From Pseudooceanicola sp. HF7 (lineage in GTDB: Bacteria > Pseudomonadota > Alphaproteobacteria > Rhodobacterales > Rhodobacteraceae), in NCBI RefSeq assembly GCF_011806405.1, contig NZ_JAATOW010000022.1, positions 1 through 64,000 on the forward strand: a stretch of 64,000 nt of DNA, read 5' to 3'. A program made the position numbers and the translations under genes. The notes below the pieces were generated by a model, which was given only the letters and a program-made list of their open reading frames with translations, did not search any database and had not been told where the DNA came from. Positions 1-8,906 of the stretch are shown one piece after another; positions within the stretch are counted from its first letter, which is position 1; every line of letters begins with the position of its first letter.

Positions 1-139
1 GGCCTGCGTGGGGGGCAGAGCCCCCCGGCGCCATCGGACAGGACGTGCCCGGGAAGGCTGTTCAGGGGGGCGGCTGGATCCGTTGCTAAGATCCGCGGCC
101 CAGAGCCGGTACTTGTCAGCAGCGACGGGCCCCCGCGCC
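1..139. other. Non-coding stretch with G/C hairpin
   Basis: No credible gene is seen here. A perfect 7-bp hairpin (GGGGGGC, loop AGA, GCCCCCC) lies at 10-26, about 115 bases past the ubiG stop. It has no T-run, so it is not a classical intrinsic terminator, though it could mark the 3' end of the ubiG transcript. Confidence 0.4.
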
Positions 140-886
140 TCAGGCCGGCCGAAGAGCGGCGGTCACGTAGTTCACGCTCAGGTCCCGGTCGCTGATCTTC
201 CACTGCCAGGACACCGGGTTGAAGACATAGCCCTTGCGGTCCACCGGCTCCATGCCGGCCTTGCGGATCAGCCCGTAAAGCTCATCCGGCGTGATGAACT
301 TCTGCCAGTCATGGGTGCCCTTGGGCAGCCAGCGCATGACCCATTCCGCTCCGACGATCGCCATGGCGAAGCTCTTGGGGTTGCGGTTGATGGTGGAACA
401 CAGGTGCAGCCCGCCGGGCTTGAGCAGGTCATGGCAGGCGGTCAGGTAGGCCTGCGGATCCGCGACATGTTCCACGACCTCCATGTTGAGCACCACGTCG
501 AAGGACTCGCCGTCAGCCGCCATGCCCTCTGCGGTGCCATGGCGGTAATCGATCTCAAGACCGGATTGCTCTGCATGGATGCGGGCGACGGGCAGGTTGC
601 CGGCGGCGGCATCCACCCCCACCACCGTGGCCCCCAGCCGCGCCATGGGTTCGCACAGCAAGCCCCCGCCACAGCCGATATCCAGGATGCGCAGCCCCAC
701 GAAGGGGGTCTTGGAGGACAGGTCGCGATCGAACTCCGCCGCGATCTGGCGCGTGATGTAATCCAGCCGCACCGGGTTCATCATGTGCAGCGGTTTGAAC
801 TTGCCGGTGGGGTCCCACCATTCGGCGGCCATGGCCTCGAACTTGGCAACCTCGGCCGGATCGATGGTGTTTATGTCGGTTTGCAT
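140..886 (-). CDS. ubiG: Ubiquinone biosynthesis O-methyltransferase UbiG
   Basis: A SAM-dependent class I methyltransferase of 248 residues, the usual UbiG length. UbiG carries out both O-methylations of ubiquinone synthesis (polyprenyl-catechol and demethylubiquinol) at the inner membrane. Visible features are the N-terminal AEWWDP segment typical of UbiG, the SAM-binding glycine motif LDIGCGGG at about residues 68-75, an acidic residue after the second strand (VVGVDAA), and the post-motif LLKPGGL. The ATG start is supported by AAGGAG six bases upstream. The gene is divergent from the iminopeptidase gene, with about 110 bases between them. Nothing about it is unusual. Confidence 0.93.
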   Translation of the reverse strand: MQTDINTIDPAEVAKFEAMAAEWWDPTGKFKPLHMMNPVRLDYITRQIAAEFDRDLSSKTPFVGLRILDIGCGGGLLCEPMARLGATVVGVDAAAGNLPVARIHAEQSGLEIDYRHGTAEGMAADGESFDVVLNMEVVEHVADPQAYLTACHDLLKPGGLHLCSTINRNPKSFAMAIVGAEWVMRWLPKGTHDWQKFITPDELYGLIRKAGMEPVDRKGYVFNPVSWQWKISDRDLSVNYVTAALRPA

Positions 887-996
887 TCCGCGCTCCTTGC
901 AGTCATGGTGCCCAGTGCCTGTAAGCCGGACCTGTCACATGCGGGGCCCGGTGGACAAGAGGCCGGCACGCTCCGGTCCAAGATATAGGGACGGCG

Positions 997-1971
997 ATGG
1001 ACAAAAACTCGGGCCAAAAGAGCGCAGGGCAAGTCTTGTTTCCCCCGATCGACCCTTTCGATCAGCGGATGCTGGAGGCCGGCGAGGGGCACAGCATCTA
1101 CGTCGAACAGACCGGCAACCCCGATGGTATCCCCGTCGTGGTGCTGCACGGCGGCCCCGGAGGCGGCTGTTCCCCGGCCATGCGGCGTTATTTCGATCCC
1201 GAGCGGTTTCGCGTCATCCTTTTCGATCAGCGGGGCTGCGGGCGTTCGCGTCCCCATGCCTCCGTCACGGACAATACCACCTGGCACCTAGTCCGCGATA
1301 TAGAACTTATCCGCCAGACCCTGGGGATCGAGCGCTGGGTCGTCTTCGGCGGCAGCTGGGGCGCGACCCTGTCGATGGTCTATGCCCAGGAACACCCCGA
1401 ACGGGTCACCCACCTGGTGCTGCGCGGCGTCTTCCTGATGACCACGCCGGAACTGCAATGGTTCTACGGCGGTGGCGCCGGGGCCTTCTGGCCCGAGGCC
1501 TGGGCCCGTTTCGCAGAGCCGATCCCGCAAGAGGAACGCGACGACATGATCGCGGCCTACCACCGCCGGCTGTTCAGCGGCGACCAGGTGGAAGAGGTGC
1601 GCTTTGCCAAGACCTGGTCGGCCTGGGAAAACGCCCTGGCCTCCATGCGCTCCGCCGGGTTCGGGGGCGATCCGCCCGGCCAGTACGCCCGCGCCTTCGC
1701 CCGGCTGGAGAACCACTATTTCACCAACCTCGGCTGGCTCGAGGAAGGGCAGATCCTGGCCCGCGTGCCGCGCATCGCCCATATTCCCGGCCATATCGTC
1801 CAGGGCCGCTACGACATGATCTGCCCGCCGCGCACCGCCTGGGCGCTCTCCCAGGCCTGGGCCAATTCAGAGCTGCACATGATCGGGGACGCGGGCCATG
1901 CGCTGTCCGAGCCCGGGATCTCTGCCAAGCTGGTGGAGATCATGTGCGGCATCGCCGCCGCGGAAGACTGA
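997..1971 (+). CDS. pip: Proline iminopeptidase (alpha/beta hydrolase)
   Basis: A 324-residue cytoplasmic serine peptidase of family S33 that removes N-terminal proline from peptides. The oxyanion-loop motif HGGPGGG is at residues 51-57, DQRGCGRS at about 77-84, and the nucleophile elbow GGSWG places the catalytic Ser at residue 120. A C-terminal GDAGH supplies the expected catalytic His. The length fits the 310-330 residues of bacterial Pip. The start has AGGGA five bases upstream. The gene stands alone and is followed by a long non-coding stretch. Confidence 0.9.
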   Translation: MDKNSGQKSAGQVLFPPIDPFDQRMLEAGEGHSIYVEQTGNPDGIPVVVLHGGPGGGCSPAMRRYFDPERFRVILFDQRGCGRSRPHASVTDNTTWHLVRDIELIRQTLGIERWVVFGGSWGATLSMVYAQEHPERVTHLVLRGVFLMTTPELQWFYGGGAGAFWPEAWARFAEPIPQEERDDMIAAYHRRLFSGDQVEEVRFAKTWSAWENALASMRSAGFGGDPPGQYARAFARLENHYFTNLGWLEEGQILARVPRIAHIPGHIVQGRYDMICPPRTAWALSQAWANSELHMIGDAGHALSEPGISAKLVEIMCGIAAAED

Positions 1972-2008
1972 CGGCAGATCACGGTGCCAAATTACGGGCG
2001 CCAGATCA

Positions 2009-2041
2009 CGGGCACAGGCCCCATCGAGGGGCCCGCGCCCG
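2009..2041 (+). terminator. Possible terminator of pip
   Basis: A two-part hairpin: outer arms CGGGC/GCCCG and inner arms GGCCCC/GGGGCC around loop ATCGA, 37 bases past the pip stop. The stem is strong but the following T-tract (TTGT) is poor, so termination may be weak. Confidence 0.35.
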
Positions 2042-2184
2042 TTGTCGGCTGCGCCTCCCGTCCCGGCGGCATGGCCCCGCACGGATTTTCAAACCTGCGC
2101 GATCCGCGCCCTCTTGCGCGCGACCGGATGGCCTTGGGCATTTACCGGTCCGGCTTGCCGAAAACAGCCCATTTCCGTGCGCCA

Positions 2185-2278
2185 GCGCACATTACCAAAG
2201 TCCTGCTCTCCCGTGCGCTGCGCACCGACGTGATACCGACGCGATACCGACACGAAACAGACGTGGCACAGACGCCGA
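2185..2278 (+). repeat. Dispersed 11-bp-unit repeat element, copy 1
   Basis: From 2224 to 2278 there are five consecutive 11-bp units, each beginning ACCGAC or ACAGAC: ACCGACGTGAT, ACCGACGCGAT, ACCGACACGAA, ACAGACGTGGC, ACAGACGCCGA. The preceding bases from 2185 (GCGCACATTACCAAAG, then GTGCGCTGCGC) also match the second copy near 46.3 kb, which is inverted relative to this one. The block sits between pip and rimP, upstream of the rimP promoter. It has no coding potential that I trust. The 11-bp period is close to one helical turn, so protein binding along one DNA face is possible. Confidence 0.7.
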
Positions 2279-2439
2279 AAAAGCCCCGTTTTCGCCCCTG
2301 CAAGGATGCACAGCCAAAGCCCCGCGCCGCCCCGCCCAGCCGCCGCGAAGCACCCCCGGCCCCACCGCCAGCGGGCCTGGCAAAGGGTCGGCAAGCCCCC
2401 CTTGCCCCCGGGCGCACAACCGGCAAACGACGACCCCCC

Positions 2440-2468
2440 TTGCGATTCGCTGCAACCCGGCGTATATG
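2440..2468 (+). promoter_or_regulatory. Predicted housekeeping promoter of rimP-nusA-infB
   Basis: TTGCGA (-35, 2440-2445) and TATATG (-10, 2463-2468) are separated by 17 bases. This is the best sigma-70-like match in the 590-base gap. Transcription would begin near 2475 and give a leader of about 87 nt before rimP. Confidence 0.5.
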
Positions 2469-2523
2469 CCCTTCAACAGCGGCGCGTCGGCTCCTCGGGA
2501 ACCGAAGCCCCACCGGAATATCG

Positions 2524-2546
2524 ACGGGCCGCGCGCCCGTTTTTTT
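2524..2546 (+). terminator. Terminator-like attenuator hairpin in the rimP leader
   Basis: ACGGGC (2524-2529), loop CGCGC, GCCCGT (2535-2540), then a run of seven T (2540-2546). This is a textbook intrinsic terminator, yet it lies 15 bases before the rimP ATG and downstream of the predicted promoter. Read-through would therefore decide expression of rimP-nusA-ylxR-infB. A rimP leader ending in a Rho-independent terminator is known in gammaproteobacteria, and this may be an alphaproteobacterial counterpart. I could not identify a clean anti-terminator pairing by eye. Confidence 0.6.
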
Positions 2547-2561
2547 GTGCCCGGAGTCCCC

Positions 2562-3149
2562 ATGGACCTCATCGCCAAGACCGCCATTGACCGCCGCCTC
2601 GCGGAGATCGTCACCCCTGTCATCGAAGACATGGGGTTCGAGCTTGTCCGCATCAGGCTGCTGGGCGGCAACAGTAACACCAAGACGCTCCAGATCATGG
2701 CCGAACGCGCCGAGGGCGGTATTGAAGTCGACGAATGCGCCGACATCTCCAATGCCGTCTCCGCCGTTCTGGACGTGGAGGATCCCGTCACCGATCCCTA
2801 CAACCTCGAGGTTTCCTCGCCCGGTATCGACAGGCCTTTGACACGGCTGAAGGATTTCGACACCTACGAGGGCTACGATGCCCGGATCGAAACCCAGGAA
2901 CTGGTCGGTGGCCGCAAGCGCTTCAAGGGCGTGCTGGCCGGGGTCGAGGGGGGCGAGGTCCTGATCAACATCGAGGACCAGGGCGAAGACGTGACCGTCG
3001 GGCTGCACTTCGACTGGCTCGCCGATGCCAAGCTTGTCCTGACGGATGAGCTGATCAAGCAGATGCTGAAGGCCCGCAAGGATGCGGGCACACTGAACGA
3101 AGACCAATTTGACGAGATCGAGACCGATCCGGGTTCCGAGGAGAACTGA
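2562..3149 (+). CDS. rimP: Ribosome maturation factor RimP
   Basis: A 195-residue cytoplasmic factor needed for 30S subunit assembly. Recognisable RimP features are the N-terminal [11 protein letters not shown] strand region, the [16 protein letters not shown] helix, and the signature [12 protein letters not shown] at about residues 84-95. A C-terminal Sm-like domain and an acidic tail follow. The reading frame is open far upstream, but the ATG at 2562 gives the family length and directly follows the attenuator hairpin. rimP, nusA, ylxR and infB form one operon, and nusA begins 3 bases after the rimP stop. Confidence 0.93.
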   Translation: MDLIAKTAIDRRLAEIVTPVIEDMGFELVRIRLLGGNSNTKTLQIMAERAEGGIEVDECADISNAVSAVLDVEDPVTDPYNLEVSSPGIDRPLTRLKDFDTYEGYDARIETQELVGGRKRFKGVLAGVEGGEVLINIEDQGEDVTVGLHFDWLADAKLVLTDELIKQMLKARKDAGTLNEDQFDEIETDPGSEEN

Positions 3150-3152
3150 ACA

Positions 3153-4769
3153 ATGGCCATCACCTCAGCCAACCAGCTGGAACTGCTGCAGACTGCCGAA
3201 GCCGTCGCACGCGAAAAGATGATCGACCCCGGTCTCGTGGTCGAGGCGATGGAAGAAAGCCTCGCCCGGGCCGCCAAGTCGCGCTACGGCTCCGAAATGG
3301 ACATCCGCGTGGCCATCGACCGCAAGACCGGTCGCGCCACCTTCACCCGCGTCCGCACCGTGGTCGAGGATGAAGAGCTTGAGAACTACCAGGCGGAGAT
3401 GACCGTCAAGCAGGCCAAGCAATACATGGCCGACCCCCAGATCGGTGACACTTTCGTCGAGGAAGTGCCCCCCGTGGAAATGGGCCGGATCGCCGCCCAG
3501 TCCGCCAAGCAGGTCATCCTGCAGAAGGTCCGCGAAGCAGAGCGTGACCGTCAGTATGACGAATTCAAGGACCGCGCCGGCACCATCATCAACGGCGTCG
3601 TCAAGCGCGAGGAATACGGCAACGTCATCGTCGACGTGGGCCGTGGCGAAGCCATCCTGCGCCGCAACGAGAAGATCGGCCGCGAGGCATACCGCCCGAA
3701 CGACCGCATCCGCTGCTACATCAAGGACGTGCGCCGCGAAGCCCGTGGCCCGCAGATCTTCCTGTCGCGCACCGCGCCGGAGTTCATGGCCGAACTGTTC
3801 AAGATGGAAGTGCCGGAGATCTACGACGGCATCATCGAGATCAAGGCCGTGGCCCGTGACCCCGGTTCGCGCGCCAAGATCGCCGTGATCAGCTACGACA
3901 ACTCCATCGACCCCGTCGGCGCCTGCGTCGGTATGCGTGGCTCGCGTGTGCAGGCTGTCGTGAACGAGCTTCAGGGCGAAAAGATCGACATCATTCCCTG
4001 GTCCGAAGACGTGCCCACCTTCCTGGTGAACGCGCTGCAACCGGCTGAAGTCTCCAAGGTTGTCCTGGACGAGGAAGCAGAGCGGATCGAGGTCGTCGTG
4101 CCCGAAGAGCAGCTCTCGCTGGCCATCGGCCGCCGTGGTCAGAACGTGCGCCTGGCGTCCCAGCTGACCGCGCTCGACATCGACATCATGACCGAGGAAG
4201 AAGAGTCCGCACGTCGCCAGAAGGAATTCGAGAGCCGCACCAAGCTCTTCATGGACACGCTCGACGTGGACGAATTCTTCGCGCAACTGCTCGTTTCGGA
4301 AGGCTTCACCAACCTCGAGGAAGTGGCCTACGTCGAACAGGACGAGCTTCTGGTCATCGATGGCGTGGATTCCGATACGGCCGACGAACTGCAGGCGCGG
4401 GCCCGCGACTTCCTGGAAGCCCAGGCCAAGGCCGCGATCGAACATGCCCGTGAACTGGGTGCCGAAGACAGCCTTATTGACTTCGAGGGTCTCACACCCC
4501 AGATGGTAGAGGCACTCGCTGAGGATGGCGTCAAAACCCTTGAGGACTTCGCCACCTGCGCAGACTGGGAACTGGCCGGCGGCTGGACCACGGTCGACGG
4601 CGAGCGCGTCAAGGACGATGGCCTGCTCGAGAAATTCGACATGTCCCTCGAAGAGGCGCAGAATCTGATCATGACCGCCCGCGTCCTGCTTGGCTGGGTT
4701 GCTCCGGAAGAGCTTGAGCCCGAGGTCGAGGAAGCAGACGACGCTGACGGCGAGGAGGCCGAGGTCTAA
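3153..4769 (+). CDS. nusA: Transcription termination/antitermination protein NusA
   Basis: A 538-residue RNA polymerase-binding factor that modulates pausing, intrinsic termination and antitermination. The order is an N-terminal RNAP-binding domain (about 1-130), an S1 domain ([22 protein letters not shown] region, about 140-200), two KH domains including [12 protein letters not shown] and [13 protein letters not shown], and C-terminal acidic repeats with helix-hairpin-helix-like VDSDTADEL, ending in a very acidic tail. GAGGAG eight bases before the ATG lies inside the rimP 3' end. NusA itself could act on the leader hairpin upstream of rimP, which would be autoregulation (inference). Confidence 0.95.
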   Translation: MAITSANQLELLQTAEAVAREKMIDPGLVVEAMEESLARAAKSRYGSEMDIRVAIDRKTGRATFTRVRTVVEDEELENYQAEMTVKQAKQYMADPQIGDTFVEEVPPVEMGRIAAQSAKQVILQKVREAERDRQYDEFKDRAGTIINGVVKREEYGNVIVDVGRGEAILRRNEKIGREAYRPNDRIRCYIKDVRREARGPQIFLSRTAPEFMAELFKMEVPEIYDGIIEIKAVARDPGSRAKIAVISYDNSIDPVGACVGMRGSRVQAVVNELQGEKIDIIPWSEDVPTFLVNALQPAEVSKVVLDEEAERIEVVVPEEQLSLAIGRRGQNVRLASQLTALDIDIMTEEEESARRQKEFESRTKLFMDTLDVDEFFAQLLVSEGFTNLEEVAYVEQDELLVIDGVDSDTADELQARARDFLEAQAKAAIEHARELGAEDSLIDFEGLTPQMVEALAEDGVKTLEDFATCADWELAGGWTTVDGERVKDDGLLEKFDMSLEEAQNLIMTARVLLGWVAPEELEPEVEEADDADGEEAEV

Positions 4770-4792
4770 GGGCCGCGGTCGGAGGCGCCGGG

Positions 4793-5383
4793 ATGACGCG
4801 CGGTGGAAAAGACAAGGACCGCGAAGACGGTCCGGAACGCAAATGTATCGTGACGGGAGAGGTCGCGCCGAAAGGCGGCCTCGTCCGTTTCGTTGTCGGG
4901 CCTGATGGTTCCATCGTGCCGGACATTCTTGAGAAACTGCCCGGACGGGGCATCTGGGTCTCTGCCAGCCGCGAGGCGCTTGAGACCGCGGTGAAGAAGA
5001 AGCTCTTCACCAAGGCCGCCCGGACCAAGGTGACCGTGCCCGAGGATCTCCCCGGACTGGTCGAACAGCTTCTGGTGCGCCGGGTGACCGATCTCCTGGC
5101 GCTGGCCCGCAAATCCGGTGACGCGGTGGCAGGCTTCGAAAAGGTGAAGGACTGGCTGGGCAAGGATGAAGCCGACGTGCTGATCCAGGCCTCTGACGGA
5201 TCGGGCCGGGGCAAGTCGAAACTGTCCACGCCATACATGGGCAGTTTCATCGGCTGGCTGACCGCGGATGAGCTGGGCTTGGCCTTTGGCCGGGAAACTG
5301 TCATACACGCCGCCTTAGGAACTGGCGGTTTGAGCAAACGTGTTGTAGAGGAGGCCGCAAGACTCAAGGGTCTGCGGGTCTGA
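4793..5383 (+). CDS. ylxR: YlxR/DUF448 RNA-binding protein with L7Ae-like C-terminus
   Basis: A 196-residue protein lying between nusA and infB, the conserved position of YlxR. The N-terminal part carries the YlxR pattern: [25 protein letters not shown], then [23 protein letters not shown]. The C-terminal half resembles the L7Ae/L30e RNA-binding fold, a fusion common in alphaproteobacteria. YlxR proteins are described as nucleoid- or RNase P-associated regulators in other bacteria, and the role here is not shown by sequence. GGAGG lies seven bases before the ATG. The gap to infB contains a GGCGGGA/TCCCGCC hairpin at 5393-5409. Confidence 0.85.
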   Translation: MTRGGKDKDREDGPERKCIVTGEVAPKGGLVRFVVGPDGSIVPDILEKLPGRGIWVSASREALETAVKKKLFTKAARTKVTVPEDLPGLVEQLLVRRVTDLLALARKSGDAVAGFEKVKDWLGKDEADVLIQASDGSGRGKSKLSTPYMGSFIGWLTADELGLAFGRETVIHAALGTGGLSKRVVEEAARLKGLRV

Positions 5384-5420
5384 CGACGCAGAGGCGGGAG
5401 GGTCCCGCCCGAAAGGAAGA

Positions 5421-7922
5421 ATGAGCCATATGAGCGATAGTGACGGCAAAAAGACATTGGGTGTACGTGGTGGCGGGTCCCGTCCGGGGAACGTGAAGCA
5501 GAGCTTCAGCCATGGCCGTACCAAGAATGTCGTGGTTGAGACCAAGCGCAAACGCGTTGTCGTGCCGAAGCAGGGCTCGGGCAAATCCGGTGGCGGCACC
5601 GTGGGGGATCCCTCCCGCCGCCCGGCCGGTATCACCGATTCCGAGATGGAGCGCCGCCTGAAGGCCGTGCAGGCCGCCAAGGCCCGTGAGGTCGAAGAGA
5701 CCGCGCAGCGCGAACGCGAAGAGCGTCAGCGCGAAGAAGAGCGTATGCGCCGCCGTGAAGAGGCGGAGCAGAAGGAACGCGAACAGCGCGAAGCGGAAGA
5801 AAAAGCCAAGGCCAAGGCCGAGGAAGAAGAGCGCAAGCGTCGTGAGGAAGCAGAGGCCGCCAAGCGTGCCGCTGCCCAGGCTGCTGCTCCGGCTGCTGCC
5901 GTTGCCGAAGAGGCCCCCGCTGCGCGCGGCCCCGGCAAGGCGGCTCCGAAAGCCAAGCCCGGCCCCGAACGCGCCAACGATCGTGATGATCGCTCCGGGC
6001 GCAAGAACCGCAGCGACGATGGTCGCCGTTCCGGGAAACTGACGCTAAATCAAGCACTTAACGGTGGTGAAGGCGGTCGTCAGAAATCCATGGCCGCGAT
6101 GAAGCGGAAGCAGGAGCGTGCGCGCCAGAAAGCGATGGGCGGCCCCGTCCAGCGTGAAAAGGTCGTGCGTGACGTGCAGGTCCCTGACGCGATCACCGTG
6201 GGCGAACTGGCCAACCGTATGGCCGAACGTTCCGCTGACGTGGTCAAGGCGCTCATGAACATGGGCATGATGGTCACGCAGAACCAGACCATCGACCAGG
6301 ACACCGCTGAAGTCATCGTCGAGGAATTTGGCCACCGCATGGTCCGCGTCTCTGACGCCGACGTGGAAGACGTGATCAAGAGCGCCGAAGACAGCGCCGA
6401 TCAACTGAAGCCGCGTCCCCCGGTCGTCACGATCATGGGCCACGTCGACCACGGCAAGACCTCTCTGCTGGATGCGATCCGCAAGACCAAGGTCGTCTCC
6501 GGCGAAGCCGGCGGCATCACCCAGCACATCGGCGCCTACCAGGTGACGACGGACAGCGGCGCTGTCCTGAGCTTCCTGGATACGCCCGGCCACGCGGCCT
6601 TCACCTCCATGCGCTCCCGTGGTGCACAGGTGACGGACATCGTGGTGCTGGTTGTCGCGGCCGATGATTCGGTCATGCCGCAGACCATCGAAGCCATCAA
6701 CCACGCGAAAGCGGCCGGCGTGCCGATGATCGTGGCGATCAACAAGATCGACCGCCCGGCCGCCATGCCCGACAAGGTGCGCGCAGAGCTTCTGCAGCAC
6801 GAAGTCGTCGTGGAGAAGATGTCCGGTGAAGTGCAGGACGTGGAAGTTTCTGCGATCAACGGCACCGGCCTGGATGAACTGCTGGAAGCCATTGCGCTGC
6901 AGGCAGAGATCCTGGAACTGAAAGCCAACCCCGATCGTGCCGCCGAAGGTGCCGTGATCGAGGCGCAGCTTGACGTAGGTCGCGGCCCCGTTGCCACGGT
7001 TCTGGTCCAACGCGGTACGCTGCGCCAGGGCGACATCTTCGTCGTGGGCGAGCAGTACGGCAAGGTCCGTGCGCTGGTGAACGACAAGGGCGAACGCGTT
7101 CAGGAAGCTGGCCCCTCGGTTCCCGTGGAGGTCCTTGGCCTCAACGGTACGCCGGAAGCCGGTGACGTTCTGAACGTCGTGGAAACCGATGCCCAGGCCC
7201 GCGAGATCGCGGAGTACCGTTCCAACCTGGCGCGTGAGAAACGCGCGGCAGCAGGTGCGGCAACGACGCTTGAACAGCTGATGGCCAAGGCCAAGGAAGA
7301 CAAGAACGTCACGGAGCTGCCGATCATCGTCAAGGCGGACGTGCAGGGTTCTGCGGAAGCCATCGTTCAGGCGATGGAAAAGATCGGCAACGACGAGGTC
7401 CGTGTGCGGGTTCTGCACTCCGGTGTGGGCGCGATCACGGAAAGCGACATCGGCCTGGCAGAAGCCTCCGGTGCACCGGTCTTCGGCTTCAACGTCCGGG
7501 CCAACGCGCCGGCACGTAACAGCGCCAACCAGAAGGGCGTGGAGATCCGGTATTACTCGGTGATCTATGACCTGGTGGATGACGTGAAAGCCGCGGCCTC
7601 CGGTCTGTTGTCCAACGAGATCCGTGAGCACTTCATCGGCTATGCCAACATCAAGGAGGTCTTCAAGGTCTCCAACGTGGGCAAGGTCGCGGGCTGCCTG
7701 GTCACCGAAGGTGTGGCACGCCGCTCCGCCGGTGTTCGCCTGCTGCGCGACGATGTCGTGATCCACGAAGGTACGCTGAAGACCCTCAAGCGCTTCAAGG
7801 ACGAGGTTGCCGAAGTGCAATCCGGCCAGGAATGCGGCATGGCCTTCGAGAACTACGAAGATATCCGCCCCGGCGATGTCATCGAGATCTTCGAACGCGA
7901 AGAGGTCACCCGGACGCTCTGA
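5421..7922 (+). CDS. infB: Translation initiation factor IF-2
   Basis: An 833-residue GTPase that recruits initiator fMet-tRNA to the 30S subunit and promotes subunit joining. The N-terminal third is low-complexity, charged and probably coiled coil (Glu/Arg/Lys-rich, about residues 75-155), then Ala/Pro-rich. An IF2_N domain ([13 protein letters not shown]) follows. The GTPase domain has G1 GHVDHGKTS near residue 340, G3 DTPGH and G4 NKID, followed by the beta-barrel and the C-terminal fMet-tRNA-binding domains. The ATG at 5421 has AAGGA close upstream; an in-frame ATG at 5430 is a possible alternative. It is the last gene of the operon, with a strong terminator 20 bases on. Confidence 0.95.
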   Translation: MSHMSDSDGKKTLGVRGGGSRPGNVKQSFSHGRTKNVVVETKRKRVVVPKQGSGKSGGGTVGDPSRRPAGITDSEMERRLKAVQAAKAREVEETAQREREERQREEERMRRREEAEQKEREQREAEEKAKAKAEEEERKRREEAEAAKRAAAQAAAPAAAVAEEAPAARGPGKAAPKAKPGPERANDRDDRSGRKNRSDDGRRSGKLTLNQALNGGEGGRQKSMAAMKRKQERARQKAMGGPVQREKVVRDVQVPDAITVGELANRMAERSADVVKALMNMGMMVTQNQTIDQDTAEVIVEEFGHRMVRVSDADVEDVIKSAEDSADQLKPRPPVVTIMGHVDHGKTSLLDAIRKTKVVSGEAGGITQHIGAYQVTTDSGAVLSFLDTPGHAAFTSMRSRGAQVTDIVVLVVAADDSVMPQTIEAINHAKAAGVPMIVAINKIDRPAAMPDKVRAELLQHEVVVEKMSGEVQDVEVSAINGTGLDELLEAIALQAEILELKANPDRAAEGAVIEAQLDVGRGPVATVLVQRGTLRQGDIFVVGEQYGKVRALVNDKGERVQEAGPSVPVEVLGLNGTPEAGDVLNVVETDAQAREIAEYRSNLAREKRAAAGAATTLEQLMAKAKEDKNVTELPIIVKADVQGSAEAIVQAMEKIGNDEVRVRVLHSGVGAITESDIGLAEASGAPVFGFNVRANAPARNSANQKGVEIRYYSVIYDLVDDVKAAASGLLSNEIREHFIGYANIKEVFKVSNVGKVAGCLVTEGVARRSAGVRLLRDDVVIHEGTLKTLKRFKDEVAEVQSGQECGMAFENYEDIRPGDVIEIFEREEVTRTL

Positions 7923-7941
7923 TCCGGTCAGTGAAATTGCG

Positions 7942-7975
7942 AAAGGCCCGGCCATAGTGCCGGGCCTTTTCGTTT
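7942..7975 (+). terminator. Intrinsic terminator of the rimP-infB operon
   Basis: A perfect 11-bp stem AAAGGCCCGGC/GCCGGGCCTTT with loop CATAGT, followed by TTCGTTT, begins 20 bases after the infB stop. Confidence 0.9.
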
Positions 7976-8004
7976 GGGGCTGAACGATCTGGCGTGGGGG
8001 CAAA

Positions 8005-8028
8005 GAAAAAGGGCAGCCAAGGCTGCCC
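8005..8028 (-). terminator. Intrinsic terminator of the 46-residue ORF
   Basis: Read on the minus strand, GGGCAGCC, loop TT, GGCTGCCC, then TTTTTC. It lies 30 bases past the stop of the small minus-strand ORF and supports that ORF as a real transcription unit. Confidence 0.85.
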
Positions 8029-8057
8029 CGTTCCCGATTGATCTGGCCCGATTGAGA

Positions 8058-8198
8058 TCAGGCTGCGGCGGTCTGGTTTACCGGCGACCCGGCAAAAAGT
8101 TTCTGACCGACACGAACTTCAACTTTTCCGTTCGGGAGCGCACGCACGAACGTGCCCTGAACGGAAACACAGGTACCAAGAGTGATGGTCTTAAGCAT
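8058..8198 (-). CDS. Small uncharacterised protein (46 aa)
   Basis: I do not recognise this by name. It starts MLKTITLGTCVSVQGTF and is rich in alternating hydrophobic/polar residues (VQGTFVRALPNGKVEVRVG), suggesting a small beta-barrel or SH3-like fold. Support comes from GGGGAAG about seven bases before the ATG, a dedicated intrinsic terminator just downstream, and an AT-rich region upstream that looks like a promoter. The same frame stays open upstream to 8390 (110 residues), but that extension is AT-rich, compositionally different and lacks a good ribosome-binding site. The inner ATG at 8198 is preferred. Function unknown. Confidence 0.65.
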   Translation of the reverse strand: MLKTITLGTCVSVQGTFVRALPNGKVEVRVGQKLFAGSPVNQTAAA

Positions 8199-8507
8199 GT
8201 CGCGCTTCCCCAATGACTGACTGTCTTCAAATATATCCGAGGATTCGTTAACAGAGCATCCAAAAATTACGCTTTCTTCATATTTACGATACGTAAATCG
8301 CATAAATACCCGCCGCGCTGCAGAAACCGCGCTGCGGCACAGCAAAAATGCTTGCGTCAAAAATTGGTATACACGCGAAAAATTGGCCATTGATTAGGCA
8401 GTTGCCCAATCTTTGTGGATTTCTCAAGGAAATAACCCTGCGGATCCGTATGGGCCGAACCGTTCCCTAATCGCTGGAATCCCAACGGCTTGCGAAGTGA
8501 TTCGGCC
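8199..8507. other. AT-rich intergenic region with palindrome and direct repeats
   Basis: No gene is called. The region is markedly A+T-rich for this genome. It holds a perfect palindrome ATTTACG-ATA-CGTAAAT (8282-8298) and two copies of AAAAATTGG (8359-8367 and 8378-8386) spaced 19 bases apart. It is 5' to the small minus-strand ORF, so promoter or operator functions are likely. A structured 5' leader cannot be excluded. Confidence 0.5.
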
Positions 8508-8906
8508 TTACAGCCAGTCGCGGAGGATGGGGATCAGGGGAATATCTGCCGGCGGCATGGGGTAATCACGCAGATCGGCCGGGCGCACCCACTTCAGCAC
8601 CTGGCCCTCTTGCGCCTGGGGAATGCCCTCCCAGCGGCGGCAGGCGAAGAGCGGCATGAGCAGGTGGAAGTCATCGTAGCCATGGCTGGCGAAGGTCAGC
8701 GGCGCGAGGCAGGAGTTCCAGGTCTCGATCCCCAGCTCCTCGTGCAGCTCGCGCACCAGGGCGGTTTCCGGGCTTTCGCCCGGTTCCACCTTGCCGCCGG
8801 GAAACTCCCACAGGCCGGCCATGGATTTGCCTTCAGGCCGCTGTGCCAGAAGCACCCGCCCGTCCACGTCGATCAGCGCAACCGCCGAAACCAGCAGAAC
8901 CTTCAC
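8508..8906 (-). CDS. mutT: 8-oxo-dGTP diphosphatase MutT (Nudix hydrolase)
   Basis: A 132-residue Nudix enzyme that hydrolyses oxidised nucleotides such as 8-oxo-dGTP and so prevents A:T to C:G transversions. The full Nudix box is present at about residues 37-59: GGKVEPGESPETALVRE followed by LHEELGI, matching G-x5-E-x7-R-E-x2-E-E-x-G. WEFPGGKVE just before it is typical of the MutT subgroup. The start overlaps the argJ stop by 4 bases (ATGA), indicating translational coupling. The pairing of argJ and mutT is a common alphaproteobacterial arrangement. Confidence 0.9.
   Translation of the reverse strand: MKVLLVSAVALIDVDGRVLLAQRPEGKSMAGLWEFPGGKVEPGESPETALVRELHEELGIETWNSCLAPLTFASHGYDDFHLLMPLFACRRWEGIPQAQEGQVLKWVRPADLRDYPMPPADIPLIPILRDWL

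Noticed and set aside
783-2561. Very long in-frame upstream extension of rimP
   Set aside because: The extension overlaps pip and the promoter/attenuator, has Arg/Pro-rich composition typical of out-of-frame G+C-rich DNA, and the ATG at 2562 gives the normal RimP length.
6045-8003. Long minus-strand open frame opposite infB
   Set aside because: It mirrors the IF-2 coding frame, with His/Asp/Val-rich composition typical of antisense frames; infB is certain.
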